NCBI GenBank assembly: GCA_026419455.1
Contig: JANZZJ010000022.1
Span: 1 to 40,157 of the forward strand
DNA from: Candidatus Sumerlaeaceae bacterium
Lineage (GTDB): Bacteria > Sumerlaeota > Sumerlaeia > Sumerlaeales > Sumerlaeaceae
Direction of reading: 5' to 3'
DNA length: 40,157 nucleotides
The position numbers and the translations under genes are program-made. Below are positions 9,556-18,720 of the stretch, in pieces. Numbering within the stretch: position 1 is the first letter of the stretch; each line of letters begins with the position of its first letter. The notes below the pieces were generated by a model, which saw nothing but the letters and a program-made list of their open reading frames with translations, did no database searches and was not told where the DNA came from.

Positions 9556-10239
9556 ATGTTAAGAGAGCGATTTCGCCTATACCTGATCACTGACGACACC
9601 GGGCGACCTCTGCGGGAACTTATCGCAATTGTTGAAGCAGCCCTGCAGGGCGGTGTGACTGCCGTGCAGCTCAGAGAAAAGCATGCGTCGGTCACGGATT
9701 TGTCGCGCATGGTTGAGTCAATCGCCCCTATATGTAAGCGCTATGGTGCACTATTTCTCCTCAATGCCGCCTTGTGGCATCCTTCCCTGCCACTGGACCA
9801 GGTAGACGGACTTCATCTGCAAGCATCCACCTGGTTCCCATCATCCCCGAAAGGTGCGCTTGCTCGTTGGCTCGCAGAAAGGCCCCAAGCGGTCGTAGTT
9901 TATTCCGCGCATTCGCTAGAGGAAATGAGCCGAGTGTTCGCGACAGGCGTCCGCGCTATGACCATTAGCCCAATCTATCTCACACCCAGCAAGGACGGAA
10001 TCCTATCCCCTTTAGGTCCAGCAGCTATTAATGTAGCCCGTCGAGAGCTGCCCAATGCAACCATTATTGCCCTGGGTGGAATTGCATGTGAAAATGTAGC
10101 TGAGGTCATCGCCGCTGGCGCTGACGGGATTGCTGTTATTCGCGCCATCTTTGCCGACTCTAATCCTGAAGTTGCTGCGCGGCGCTTACGGCATGAGGTC
10201 GATTTGGCGCTCACCACTGCCGGGTGGGTTCCAGAATGA
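9556..10239 (+). CDS. thiamine-phosphate synthase/TenI family protein; ORF extends upstream to 9433 but ATG at 9556 fits the family
   Basis: RFRLYLITDD, LQGGVTAVQLREKHAS, VDGLHLQAS, TISPIYLTPSK..PLGP, IALGGIACENVAEVIAAGADGIAVIRAIF. Confidence 0.85.
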   Translation: MLRERFRLYLITDDTGRPLRELIAIVEAALQGGVTAVQLREKHASVTDLSRMVESIAPICKRYGALFLLNAALWHPSLPLDQVDGLHLQASTWFPSSPKGALARWLAERPQAVVVYSAHSLEEMSRVFATGVRAMTISPIYLTPSKDGILSPLGPAAINVARRELPNATIIALGGIACENVAEVIAAGADGIAVIRAIFADSNPEVAARRLRHEVDLALTTAGWVPE

Positions 10240-10339
10240 GGCCGCATAAAGTTGGGCGTTTTGATGTTGATTTTCCGTTGAGTGCCCTCGCGTCTCGAAG
10301 GGTTCAATATAACTTACGAGAAAACGTACGCGCCCACTT

Positions 10340-11491
10340 TTGCGCGCAGGAGAATTTCCCCGGAAAGGAAAAACGGTTGTGGGATCTGTGCGGTGGTCAG
10401 GAATCATCTCGGCCTATAGGGAATTTTTGCCCGTTGGAGTTGATTCGCCAATCGTTACTTTGAATGAAGGAAATACGCCCCTCATTCCGGCTCCGGCTGT
10501 GTCAAGAGAGATCGGGCCCCAGGTGGATGTCTATCTTAAATTTGAAGGACTCAATCCCACCGGGTCCTTTAAGGATCGGGGTATGACGATGGCCGTGACG
10601 AAGGCCGTCGAAGAAGGCTCGAGTGCCGTTATGTGTGCAAGTACAGGCAACACTTCGGCCAGTGCTGCTGCGTATGCAGCCCGAGCTGGCATGAACTGCA
10701 TTGTCATTATTCCCGACGGCAATATTGCCCTGGGGAAACTGGCGCAAGCATTGCTGCACGGGGCAAAAGTGTTCGCTGTTGCGGGCAATTTTGACGATGC
10801 GCTGCGCATTGTTCGCGAAGTCACGGCGAAGTACAAGATCACCTTGGTTAATTCAATCAATCCGTACCGCCTCGAAGGCCAAAAGACCGGCGCTTTCGAA
10901 ATCTGCGATGTTCTTGGGGAGGCTCCCCAATACCATTTCATCCCCGTTGGAAACGCTGGCAACATTACCGCTTATTGGCGTGGCTACAAAGAATATTACG
11001 CCAAAGGCCTCGTTAGCGGGCTGCCCAAGATGATGGGTTTTCAGGCCGAAGGGGCAGCGCCCATCGTGCGCGGACACGTCGTCGAAAAACCCGAAACGCT
11101 TGCCACGGCCATCCGGATCGGAAATCCCGCAAGCTGGAAATTGGCGGAGGCTGCACGAGATGAGAGTGGTGGCGTTATTGACATGGTGTCGGACGAGGAG
11201 ATCGTGGAAGCGTATCGGTTTCTCGCTCAAAGCGAAGGTGTTTTTTGCGAGCCTGCTAGTGCCGCCAGTGTCGCAGGTTTATTGAAATACGCCCGCCAAG
11301 GTTTTTTCACCAGACATCATCCAGTGACTGTGGGGCCTCACGCCACGTCTGGCAAGGTGAGGATCGTATGTGTTCTTACCGGACACGGTCTCAAGGACCC
11401 CAAAAATGCGATAGAATTTTCCCCCAAACCCATATCGGTCCCTGCCAATGTAGAAGCCATTCTCGAGCATGTTGCACTTGAAGAGCGCTAA
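10340..11491 (+). CDS. thrC: threonine synthase (PLP-dependent); exact start uncertain
   Basis: [33 protein letters not shown] (PLP lysine), [27 protein letters not shown]-like [18 protein letters not shown]. Confidence 0.94.
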   Translation: MRAGEFPRKGKTVVGSVRWSGIISAYREFLPVGVDSPIVTLNEGNTPLIPAPAVSREIGPQVDVYLKFEGLNPTGSFKDRGMTMAVTKAVEEGSSAVMCASTGNTSASAAAYAARAGMNCIVIIPDGNIALGKLAQALLHGAKVFAVAGNFDDALRIVREVTAKYKITLVNSINPYRLEGQKTGAFEICDVLGEAPQYHFIPVGNAGNITAYWRGYKEYYAKGLVSGLPKMMGFQAEGAAPIVRGHVVEKPETLATAIRIGNPASWKLAEAARDESGGVIDMVSDEEIVEAYRFLAQSEGVFCEPASAASVAGLLKYARQGFFTRHHPVTVGPHATSGKVRIVCVLTGHGLKDPKNAIEFSPKPISVPANVEAILEHVALEER

Positions 11492-11513
11492 GCGGTTACG
11501 GTAAACGCAAAGC

Positions 11514-12335
11514 ATGGGGTGCAAAATCTTAGTCGTAGATGACGAGTTTGAAATAGTCGAATTCATTAAAGCAATTTTGAAAACTAAAGGGCATACGGTT
11601 CTCGTCGCTTACGACGGGGAGGAGGGGTGGAACACCCTCATCCGAGAGAAGCCCGATTTAGCCATTGTGGATTTGCGCATGCCAAAAGTGAGTGGTCTGG
11701 AGTTGTGCCGCCGCGTCCGTCGGACGCCGGAAATCGCCACGATGCCATTAATGGTCATTTCATCCCTGGGTGCTGTATCCGACAAGCCGGAATCTTTTTG
11801 GGCAGCAGGACTGAGGGCAGATGATTTTTTGAGTAAACCATTCGATCCGCTTACACTGCTTGGGCGCGTGGAGTTTCTTCTACGTCGACGCATTTATCTT
11901 TCTGAGGCCAACCATGCTCGGGAAGTTGAAGCATCCCAAGCGGTCGAAGTACCAGTGGAGCGTCCCCCCGCTAATTGGAAATCCAATCCGAAAGAGGTTG
12001 TCCGCGTTTTCGTAGAAAGCTGGAACCGTAAGGATTTTGCAACCGAGTACGAAACGCTAGCGGAGGAGATGCGAGGAGGCGCAACTAAAGAGGAGTATAT
12101 GGCCCGCCGGTTGAAAGCGTACACTGAAATGGGAGGACAGCGTACGGAACAACGGGTGCTTGATGTATACGAGAAAATCAGCCACATGATGGCCGCTGTG
12201 GATTGCTTGCGCGAGGATCGCGTTGGGGGGCAGGTGATTGCCAAGGATGAGCGTTATATGCTTCGCAAGACAGCAGATGGCTGGAAAATTGTGAGTGTCC
12301 GCAGTCGCCCCATCTCCAAGAGCAGTGATCTATAA
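11514..12335 (+). CDS. response regulator: receiver domain fused to a C-terminal NTF2-like domain
   Basis: Receiver: KILVVDDE, AIVDLRMP, SKPF. C-terminal PKEVVRVFVESWNRKDFATEYETLAEEMRGG...MLRKTADGWKIVSVRSRP resembles NTF2-like domains. Confidence 0.85.
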   Translation: MGCKILVVDDEFEIVEFIKAILKTKGHTVLVAYDGEEGWNTLIREKPDLAIVDLRMPKVSGLELCRRVRRTPEIATMPLMVISSLGAVSDKPESFWAAGLRADDFLSKPFDPLTLLGRVEFLLRRRIYLSEANHAREVEASQAVEVPVERPPANWKSNPKEVVRVFVESWNRKDFATEYETLAEEMRGGATKEEYMARRLKAYTEMGGQRTEQRVLDVYEKISHMMAAVDCLREDRVGGQVIAKDERYMLRKTADGWKIVSVRSRPISKSSDL

Positions 12336-12388
12336 ATTGCCGCAAACATCCCCCTGATCGTGTTCCCCCTTGCCCGCTGTGGGAGGCT

Positions 12389-13663
12389 TCAGATCGTCGT
12401 GTTAGGCGGAATAACGGCATTCTTGAGCACCACGATAACGCCGTCGCGGATGCATGCGTGTTCTCCCGAGGCGTGCATCGTGCCGGTTGCATTAATGATT
12501 TGGCAATTTTCACCGATTCGCACATTCTTATCAATGATCGCATTACGGATGATGCAGTTAGGCCCGATGCCGACAGGAATCCGCCCTGATGGCAACTCCT
12601 GCTCGTAGAAATCGGCTCCCATTACAATGGAATCCTCGATCACGGTGCCTTCGCGAATTACTGAGCGAATCCCAATTACGCTGTTGCGGATAATCGACCT
12701 TTCGATCGTACAGCCTTCTGCTACCAAAGTACGCTCAATTTTGGAATCGATGATTTTGGAACATGGGAGCAGCCGAGCATGCGAAAAAATGGGGAATTCA
12801 GGATCATAAAAGTCAAATGGGGGCTCATCTTTTAATAACTCGAGATTAGCCTGATAAAAGCTCCTTACGGTTCCAATATCTTCCCAGTAGCCATGAAAGA
12901 GATGAGCATGAACTTTATAGCGATCCAGGGACCAAGGAATAATTTGTTTTCCAAAATCATGCGATGGATTTTCCTCCAAAGCTTCGACGAGCACCGGCAC
13001 TCGGAAGAGATAGGTACCCATGGAAGCGAGAAAAGGCGTTTGCGAACAGTCGAGGCCTGCATTTGCGGCTGCTTCCTCGGGCATCCGCAGCTTAGGAAGC
13101 TCTTCAGGGACAGGTTTTTCCCTAAACCATCGGATGCGTCTGCTTTCATCAATCCCCAAAATGCCAAGCTGAGGAGCCTGTTGCTCGCCAACCATCTTGC
13201 AGCTTATGGAGATGTCTGCGCAGTCGGCAACATGTTCCTCTATCATCGCTTGGAAGTTCTGGCGATAGAGAGCATCACCCGATAAAATGAGAAAGTGGGT
13301 CACTTCACCGTCGATGATGTGACGCAGTTGGCGCCTTACGGCGTCCGCCGTGCCTTGAAACCAGCGCTCGGTTTCGATTGTCTGTTCTGCAGCGAGGATC
13401 TCCACGAAACCGCCAGAGAAATCGTCGAAGCGGTAGGTCTTGGAAATATGACGATTAAGCGATGCTGAGTTAAACTGCGTGAGCACAAAAATCTTGCGAA
13501 TGCCAGAATTAATGCAATTGCTGACAGCAACGTCAATAAGGCGATACTTGCCTGCGAGCGGCACGGCGGGTTTTGAGCGATACCTGGTGAGAGGATCCAA
13601 GCGTGTTCCACGCCCGCCGCCAAGGATGACGGCAGTCACATTGACCGAATTTTTTCGCAGCAC
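12389..13663 (-). CDS. glgC: glucose-1-phosphate adenylyltransferase
   Basis: VILGGGRGTRLDPLTRYRSKPAVPLAGKYRLIDVAVSNCINSGI, HILSGD-like LILSGDALYRQNF, GYWEDIGTVRSFYQANLELL, left-handed beta-helix C terminus. Confidence 0.95.
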   Translation of the reverse strand: MLRKNSVNVTAVILGGGRGTRLDPLTRYRSKPAVPLAGKYRLIDVAVSNCINSGIRKIFVLTQFNSASLNRHISKTYRFDDFSGGFVEILAAEQTIETERWFQGTADAVRRQLRHIIDGEVTHFLILSGDALYRQNFQAMIEEHVADCADISISCKMVGEQQAPQLGILGIDESRRIRWFREKPVPEELPKLRMPEEAAANAGLDCSQTPFLASMGTYLFRVPVLVEALEENPSHDFGKQIIPWSLDRYKVHAHLFHGYWEDIGTVRSFYQANLELLKDEPPFDFYDPEFPIFSHARLLPCSKIIDSKIERTLVAEGCTIERSIIRNSVIGIRSVIREGTVIEDSIVMGADFYEQELPSGRIPVGIGPNCIIRNAIIDKNVRIGENCQIINATGTMHASGEHACIRDGVIVVLKNAVIPPNTTI

Positions 13664-13666
13664 TGA

Positions 13667-14809
13667 TCAACGTTCTCCCATCAGTTTTAGATAAAGCGAT
13701 TCTGTTTTTCTCACCATAACATCCAAGCTAAATTTCAGCGCAGTCTGTCGTGCAGAAACGCCTAGACGTCGGCAAAGCTCGGGACTGCCCGCAAGCCTTC
13801 TGAGCAATCGTATGAACTCCACGGATTTCGGCAGTGGACCGGCCGGCGTCGTCTCCATTGCGAGGACCAAGCCGTTAACTCCATGATCTATAATTTCTCT
13901 TGCCCCTCCGACATCGCTAGCCACGACAGGTAGGCCAGTTGCCATAGATTCTAAAACCGTATTGGAAAAGCCTTCGCGACTCGAAGGAAGGATACTTATA
14001 TCTGAGGCCGCAAGGAGGCGCGGGATATCGTCCCTGCTTCCCAAGAAGACCGTGTGATGTGTTAGTCCATACTTTGCCGAGAGCTGTTTTAATTCGTCTT
14101 CAAGCGGGCCGCTCCCCGCAAACAGAAAAATTAAGTTCGGGTAGTCGCGAATGAGTTCCGAAGCATGCTCGATGACGAAGCGATGATTCTTCTGCGACAC
14201 GAAACGTGCTACCATGATGACAACAATGGCTTCGCGCGGTAAACCCAGCTTCTGACGAATGAGTTCTTTTTCCGCTTGGGAGACGGGCCGAAATTCTTCA
14301 GTGTCCACGCCGTTGTGAAGCGTCGCAATTTTCTCTTCAGGAAGTGACAGATTTTCGATCACGTTGCGCCGCACGGCGTCAGAAACAGCCAGATTTAGAT
14401 GACGGCGCCGAGCGAGAAAGGCGTCTAGCTGGCGCTGCCTCCACGTCTCCCAAGTATCAACATTGTGATAATGGCCAATGACCCGCACTTTTTCTCCCAA
14501 GATCGATAAAACCGTTGCGGGGGTATTGGCTCGGTACATGTGGGCGTGAACGATATCGACACTCAGTTGCCGAAGAATCCGATGAAGCTTCCACAACCCT
14601 ATTGGGTCCAGGCGACTGCTAAAGGGCACGACATGGACAGGAACTCCTTGCTGCTCAAGTTCATCCGCGAGTGGCCCCCGTTCGCGAAGGCAGCAGAGGT
14701 ATGGCTCAAAGACGTCACGATTGAGTCGGGGCAAAACAGAAACAATCTTTCGTTCAATGCCCCCCTGGGGAAGCCACGTAATGAGGCGTAGAATTTTGAT
14801 CCTCTTCAT
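13667..14809 (-). CDS. GT4 family glycosyltransferase
   Basis: LPQGGIERKIV, VHAHMYRANTPA, TLHNGVDTEEFRP, MVARFVSQKNHRF, SREGFSNTVLESMATGLPVVASDVGGAREII. Confidence 0.92.
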   Translation of the reverse strand: MKRIKILRLITWLPQGGIERKIVSVLPRLNRDVFEPYLCCLRERGPLADELEQQGVPVHVVPFSSRLDPIGLWKLHRILRQLSVDIVHAHMYRANTPATVLSILGEKVRVIGHYHNVDTWETWRQRQLDAFLARRRHLNLAVSDAVRRNVIENLSLPEEKIATLHNGVDTEEFRPVSQAEKELIRQKLGLPREAIVVIMVARFVSQKNHRFVIEHASELIRDYPNLIFLFAGSGPLEDELKQLSAKYGLTHHTVFLGSRDDIPRLLAASDISILPSSREGFSNTVLESMATGLPVVASDVGGAREIIDHGVNGLVLAMETTPAGPLPKSVEFIRLLRRLAGSPELCRRLGVSARQTALKFSLDVMVRKTESLYLKLMGER

Positions 14810-15990
14810 TGGCTGCTCGAAGCTGAAAGGGACATACCGGTGGTTTGCACGGAAGTGAGTGCGGTTGAACTAGTCGCCGTGTCTCCCTCCATCCATAAAT
14901 TGATGATGTTCCGTAATCCCGAACAATCTACCGTGACCTGTACGTAATTACGGGCGAGATGAGTCTCGATTTTCGCCGCAAAGCCAGAGGTGCTTGCGGC
15001 ACTGGGGGGCGTCAGCCCCTCAAGTAGTTTAGCAGCCTCACCCAATCTTTTGAGGACCGTAGGTTGCTCGACAAAGAACTGGGCTACACATTTTAAGCGG
15101 TCGGAAGAGACTATGTCTAACGAAACAACAACCCCCTGAATGTCAGAAAACGCGACGTTATGTTTCGCTAGTGCATCTTGAATGCGTTGCCAGGTTTTTT
15201 GCTGTTTCCAAGTAGCCAACAAATATTCCAGAAATGAACCAATCGCGTTGTTTTCGTTCACCAGAGCGAAACAAAGGTCTTCCTCGGCTTTGGCTTTGTC
15301 GGTGTTCAACTCGCCATAGTAGGTCATAAAGCGCTCGGACGGTGTCCCCTTCGCTTTTTCAGGGCGACTGAAGGATTCTGCGGTCGCGGCATCGTCACTG
15401 ACCACGAACTTGGTGTGAGCCAGTACGAGGATAAGGGCGGCTTCTTTTTCGTTTCCTCCCAATCGGAAAACTAGCTCGGTCGGTGTTTGCGACTGCGGGC
15501 TGAGACCGAGAGATTGCACTGCCATGCGGAAAAGAAGGTAGCCGAAGAAGTGACGGAATTGCGCAACCACCGCGAAATGGGGTTTGGTCTCCTGATCTCT
15601 GGGGCGCTCCAAATATAGGAAGGTGCTCGGATAGATAATCCAATCTGTGCTTTGGCGTGCTAGTGTAATTGCGGAATGAAGAGCTTGCTGGTCGCGTGGC
15701 TGCAAATCGTGGCCCAGCTTTTCCTGGATGCGCCTCGCAAAATAATTAATAAGATCACTTGTTCCGCTGTCCGCAGAGGAGAAACGGCATAGTCCGAATC
15801 CCACCGTACTGCTAGTGAGCCAACGATCAGGTCTGACCAGCGGATACGGCCGGAGTGCAAAATAAGCAATCGCGAGGCTCCCCACTATCAACGCCACAAG
15901 GAAAGCGAGACAGCCACAAGTACATCCCCATCGTCGTTGACGATGAGCGGTTTCTTCCACCGATGTGAGAGGTTCAGGTTTCTGAGGCAT
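14806..15990 (-). CDS. single-pass membrane-anchored protein of unknown function
   Basis: Long ORF; N-terminal TM FLVALIVGSLAIAYFAL; 4-nt ATGA overlap with the downstream GT4 gene. No recognised domain. Confidence 0.8.
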   Translation of the reverse strand: MPQKPEPLTSVEETAHRQRRWGCTCGCLAFLVALIVGSLAIAYFALRPYPLVRPDRWLTSSTVGFGLCRFSSADSGTSDLINYFARRIQEKLGHDLQPRDQQALHSAITLARQSTDWIIYPSTFLYLERPRDQETKPHFAVVAQFRHFFGYLLFRMAVQSLGLSPQSQTPTELVFRLGGNEKEAALILVLAHTKFVVSDDAATAESFSRPEKAKGTPSERFMTYYGELNTDKAKAEEDLCFALVNENNAIGSFLEYLLATWKQQKTWQRIQDALAKHNVAFSDIQGVVVSLDIVSSDRLKCVAQFFVEQPTVLKRLGEAAKLLEGLTPPSAASTSGFAAKIETHLARNYVQVTVDCSGLRNIINLWMEGDTATSSTALTSVQTTGMSLSASSSQ

Positions 15991-16099
15991 AGCAGACTTT
16001 TGTGCTACTCTGTGGCCATAACGTCAGATGTAAAGGCAAAACTTCTGTGTCTCCGACGTATCCATCTGGGGACGTTACGCAAGCCACAGAATAAAGAAA

Positions 16100-16128
16100 C
16101 CGGGCGACAACGCTAAGTTGTCGCCCGG
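16100..16128 (-). terminator. intrinsic terminator of the pseudopilin gene
   Basis: Perfect 12-bp stem, 5-nt loop: CCGGGCGACAAC-GCTAA-GTTGTCGCCCGG; on the minus strand it is followed by TTTCTTTATT. Confidence 0.93.
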
Positions 16129-16158
16129 CACGCGGTTATCGTATAACGCGTTACGCGA

Positions 16159-16839
16159 TTACTGCTTCACGCGATAGACGTCACCCGGGCTGACCGTTCC
16201 GTTGGTCGGGTCATAGGTGAACGCCTTGTTCTGCGCACCACCGATGCCGCACTGGAGAGCGAGGCTGGGCTGAGCAATAGCCACATCATATAGCGTCTCC
16301 ACTGCGTTTGTTCCTGCACCGGCGCCGCTCTTTCCGAGGTTGGTTCCCTGCGCCTCGTCCGTATCCGGACCCGGGCTCCAGAGGATCCAGCCGTTCGCAT
16401 TTGCGAAGTAGCAGAAAGTAGCTCCCTTCGTGTCAACGAACGGATCGGCCGGATAGCTGGTGATATAACCGACCGGTGTGGTTAGCAGTCCGATCTGCGT
16501 ACCACCGCGGTTCGCAAAGCTGAACACGTATTGTAGCTGTGTCGCTGTGTTGGTCGGGTTAGCGAACTTATTAAAGTTGCCAGCTCCCGTCGGATTGACG
16601 GGGATAGTGTTATTAGGCGCCGCGCAGTTACCCGATCCCTCGCGTGCTGCAGCCGGATACAGGTTGTTATCGACAAAGTACGCCTCGATGGCAGTGGCCA
16701 ACGAGCGCTGATCCGACTTCGCGCGCGACACCTTCGACCGGACCTGAGCCTCCAAGAAGTTCGGAACCGCGATAGCTGCCAGAATCGCGATGATTGCCAC
16801 CACGATCAACAGCTCGATAAGGGTAAAGCCTTTCTTCAT
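16159..16839 (-). CDS. type II secretion/type IV pilus pseudopilin (GspG-like)
   Basis: MKKG/FTLIELLIVVAIIAILAAIAVPNFLEAQVRSKVSRAKSDQRSLATAIEAYFVDNNLYP; Glu+5 present; SD AAGGAGG 8 nt upstream of ATG. Confidence 0.95.
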   Translation of the reverse strand: MKKGFTLIELLIVVAIIAILAAIAVPNFLEAQVRSKVSRAKSDQRSLATAIEAYFVDNNLYPAAAREGSGNCAAPNNTIPVNPTGAGNFNKFANPTNTATQLQYVFSFANRGGTQIGLLTTPVGYITSYPADPFVDTKGATFCYFANANGWILWSPGPDTDEAQGTNLGKSGAGAGTNAVETLYDVAIAQPSLALQCGIGGAQNKAFTYDPTNGTVSPGDVYRVKQ

Positions 16840-16896
16840 TACAATTCCCTCCTTTCCGGGAAAAATTTTTTCGGGTTTATCCCGATTCTACCCGCG

Positions 16897-16924
16897 TTTA
16901 TGGAGCGCTTTTTGGGGCTGTCAA
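16897..16924 (-). promoter_or_regulatory. sigma70-type promoter for the pseudopilin gene
   Basis: Minus strand TTGACA (16919-16924), 16-nt spacer, CATAAA (16897-16902), about 60 nt upstream of the start codon. Confidence 0.6.
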
Positions 16925-16933
16925 TACCAAAAA

Positions 16934-17122
16934 TCACATCCGGCTAAGTAAAAAAGTCACCACCATAATACCAGCTAAGACTCCGACGAGTTTCAGGCTC
17001 CTCCGTTGCCATTGCCACAGCAAATGGCCACGTGGAGCCTTTGGTTCCTGAGCCAGCGTATAGATGCCTGCCACAACCAGCGTTAGGTAGATCAGCGATG
17101 GAACAAAGTAGACCCCACTCAC
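16934..17122 (-). CDS. small two-TM membrane protein
   Basis: 62 aa, two hydrophobic segments (PSLIYLTLVVAGIYTLA, LVGVLAGIMVVTFLL); 4-nt overlap with the upstream gene 17119..17574. Confidence 0.7.
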   Translation of the reverse strand: MSGVYFVPSLIYLTLVVAGIYTLAQEPKAPRGHLLWQWQRRSLKLVGVLAGIMVVTFLLSRM

Positions 17123-17574
17123 GATTGTTCTTCCCCCTGCTCTTCTTGAGGGCGATTAATTCGTTTCTTGCCGTAGAAGTGGTCGTATGTGCTAGTGAGG
17201 ACGAAATAATTGAGCCCACCTGATACCAAAATGTAGAACGAGCCCAAATCGGCCCAACAGTACGACTCATCGTAGGGCAGCACGGCCCATCTGCCGCCGA
17301 TGACTTCGGGAATGAGGCTGATAAGAGCCGCCCCACCGTTAAAAATCTGGGTGAGAAATGTTAATAGGGAAACAATATTGAATCCTTCGTGCGACCATCG
17401 AAACTCCGGAAGAAAAACACCACCACGCAACGCGCAGCCTAGTAAAAATGTTAACTGAATTGCAAGAAAAACCACTACGCCTCGTCGACGCAGTCCGTTG
17501 ACGTAGTAACCGTAACCGGGAATCAACCAGCTCAAAAAGAGAACGCGCCACACTCGTTGTCCAGGAATAATCAT
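17119..17574 (-). CDS. polytopic membrane protein, possibly DUF6677-like
   Basis: FLSWLIPGYGYYVNGLRRRGVVVFLAIQLTFLLGCALRGGVFLP...VLPYDESYCWADLGSFYILVSGGLNYFVL; family name from recall only. Confidence 0.78.
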   Translation of the reverse strand: MIIPGQRVWRVLFLSWLIPGYGYYVNGLRRRGVVVFLAIQLTFLLGCALRGGVFLPEFRWSHEGFNIVSLLTFLTQIFNGGAALISLIPEVIGGRWAVLPYDESYCWADLGSFYILVSGGLNYFVLTSTYDHFYGKKRINRPQEEQGEEQS

Positions 17575-17608
17575 CTACCTCTCTATTGGGGTTGCTTCGT
17601 TCGCTGCC

Positions 17609-18703
17609 ATGAATCACCTTTTGCTTATGCGCGACCTGAGAAAGAAATTCTTTTTCTTGTTGCTGTCAATCTTTCTTGCATGGCTTTCGTGCTCACTGGT
17701 TGCCTGCCCAAAAAAAACGGTGCTGCATCTCCCAGCCCAGGCCAGAACGTCGTCCACCAAACTCAAACTTGCTGCCCAAATACCGCTTTCCCGGGCACGC
17801 TCGGCTCTACGTGTCGGAAAATATTTGTTTATCGCGCGAAATTTCGATGGAATGAGCGTAGTTGATATCACCCGACCTATCTCGCCGCAGATCATTGCAA
17901 ACATCAGCCCCCAAGAAGTCCAGCCTCTTGACCTAGTGCTTTGCTCGAATCCTCAATACGTATTTATCGCTGACCGCTTTCGTGGCTTGCTCACAGCCGA
18001 TATCTCGCGGCCCGACAAATTTACAACATGTGCAGCCTTAAAATTACCAGGCATTCCCACTCAAATCCATCCTTTTAGCTACCACGGACAGCAATTGCTC
18101 GCTATTGCGGCTGGCGAGGGCGGACTCCAAATGGTTAATGTTTCGGACCCCCGCCGACCTCATTTGGTGAGTAGCTTTACGCTAGGAACAGATTATGCGA
18201 CCGGTGTACGTCTTAGCGAAAACATCGCAGTGCTCGCGAATAACGATGACGGCGGGATGGAGCTTTTCGCTATTTGCGGCGGGCTGGAGTTGAAGCCGCT
18301 CTGGAGGATAGCTACAGTAGGGTATTGCGTTTCCGTCGATGTTCAGCCTCCTCTCATTGCTGCCGCCCTGCGCACTGGCGGCATAACCCTGCTTTCAACG
18401 GATGCCTTCGCCCGTTCTGTCAGCCTGTGTCGCCAACCCAACCCGACTGTCCAGCTACTCGCCCGCATAAGCAGGTTTCCCGACTACGTCCAGAAAGTGG
18501 CATTAGCGCAACCAGGAAAGCTTGTTGTTGCAAATAATGAACACGGCATTCAGCTTTACGACATTTCTGATCCTTGTAGGCCATGGCTTGAGGATTCCCT
18601 CGAGCTGCAGGGGGAGATTGTGGATATTCGTCTTGATGGAGATTGGATTTACGCTTGTGCTTGGGATGGTGGGGTGGCGGTTGTGCGTATGCTAAACGAC
18701 TAG
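17609..18703 (+). CDS. LVIVD-repeat beta-propeller lipoprotein
   Basis: Lipobox-like LVAC after hydrophobic N terminus; repeats KYLFIARNFDGMSVVDITRPISPQIIANI, YVFIADRFRGLLTADISRP, LQMVNVSDPRRPHLVSSF, GIQLYDISDPCRPWLEDSL. Confidence 0.85.
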   Translation: MNHLLLMRDLRKKFFFLLLSIFLAWLSCSLVACPKKTVLHLPAQARTSSTKLKLAAQIPLSRARSALRVGKYLFIARNFDGMSVVDITRPISPQIIANISPQEVQPLDLVLCSNPQYVFIADRFRGLLTADISRPDKFTTCAALKLPGIPTQIHPFSYHGQQLLAIAAGEGGLQMVNVSDPRRPHLVSSFTLGTDYATGVRLSENIAVLANNDDGGMELFAICGGLELKPLWRIATVGYCVSVDVQPPLIAAALRTGGITLLSTDAFARSVSLCRQPNPTVQLLARISRFPDYVQKVALAQPGKLVVANNEHGIQLYDISDPCRPWLEDSLELQGEIVDIRLDGDWIYACAWDGGVAVVRMLND

Positions 18704-18720
18704 AAAGGAACTGCCTGCCC

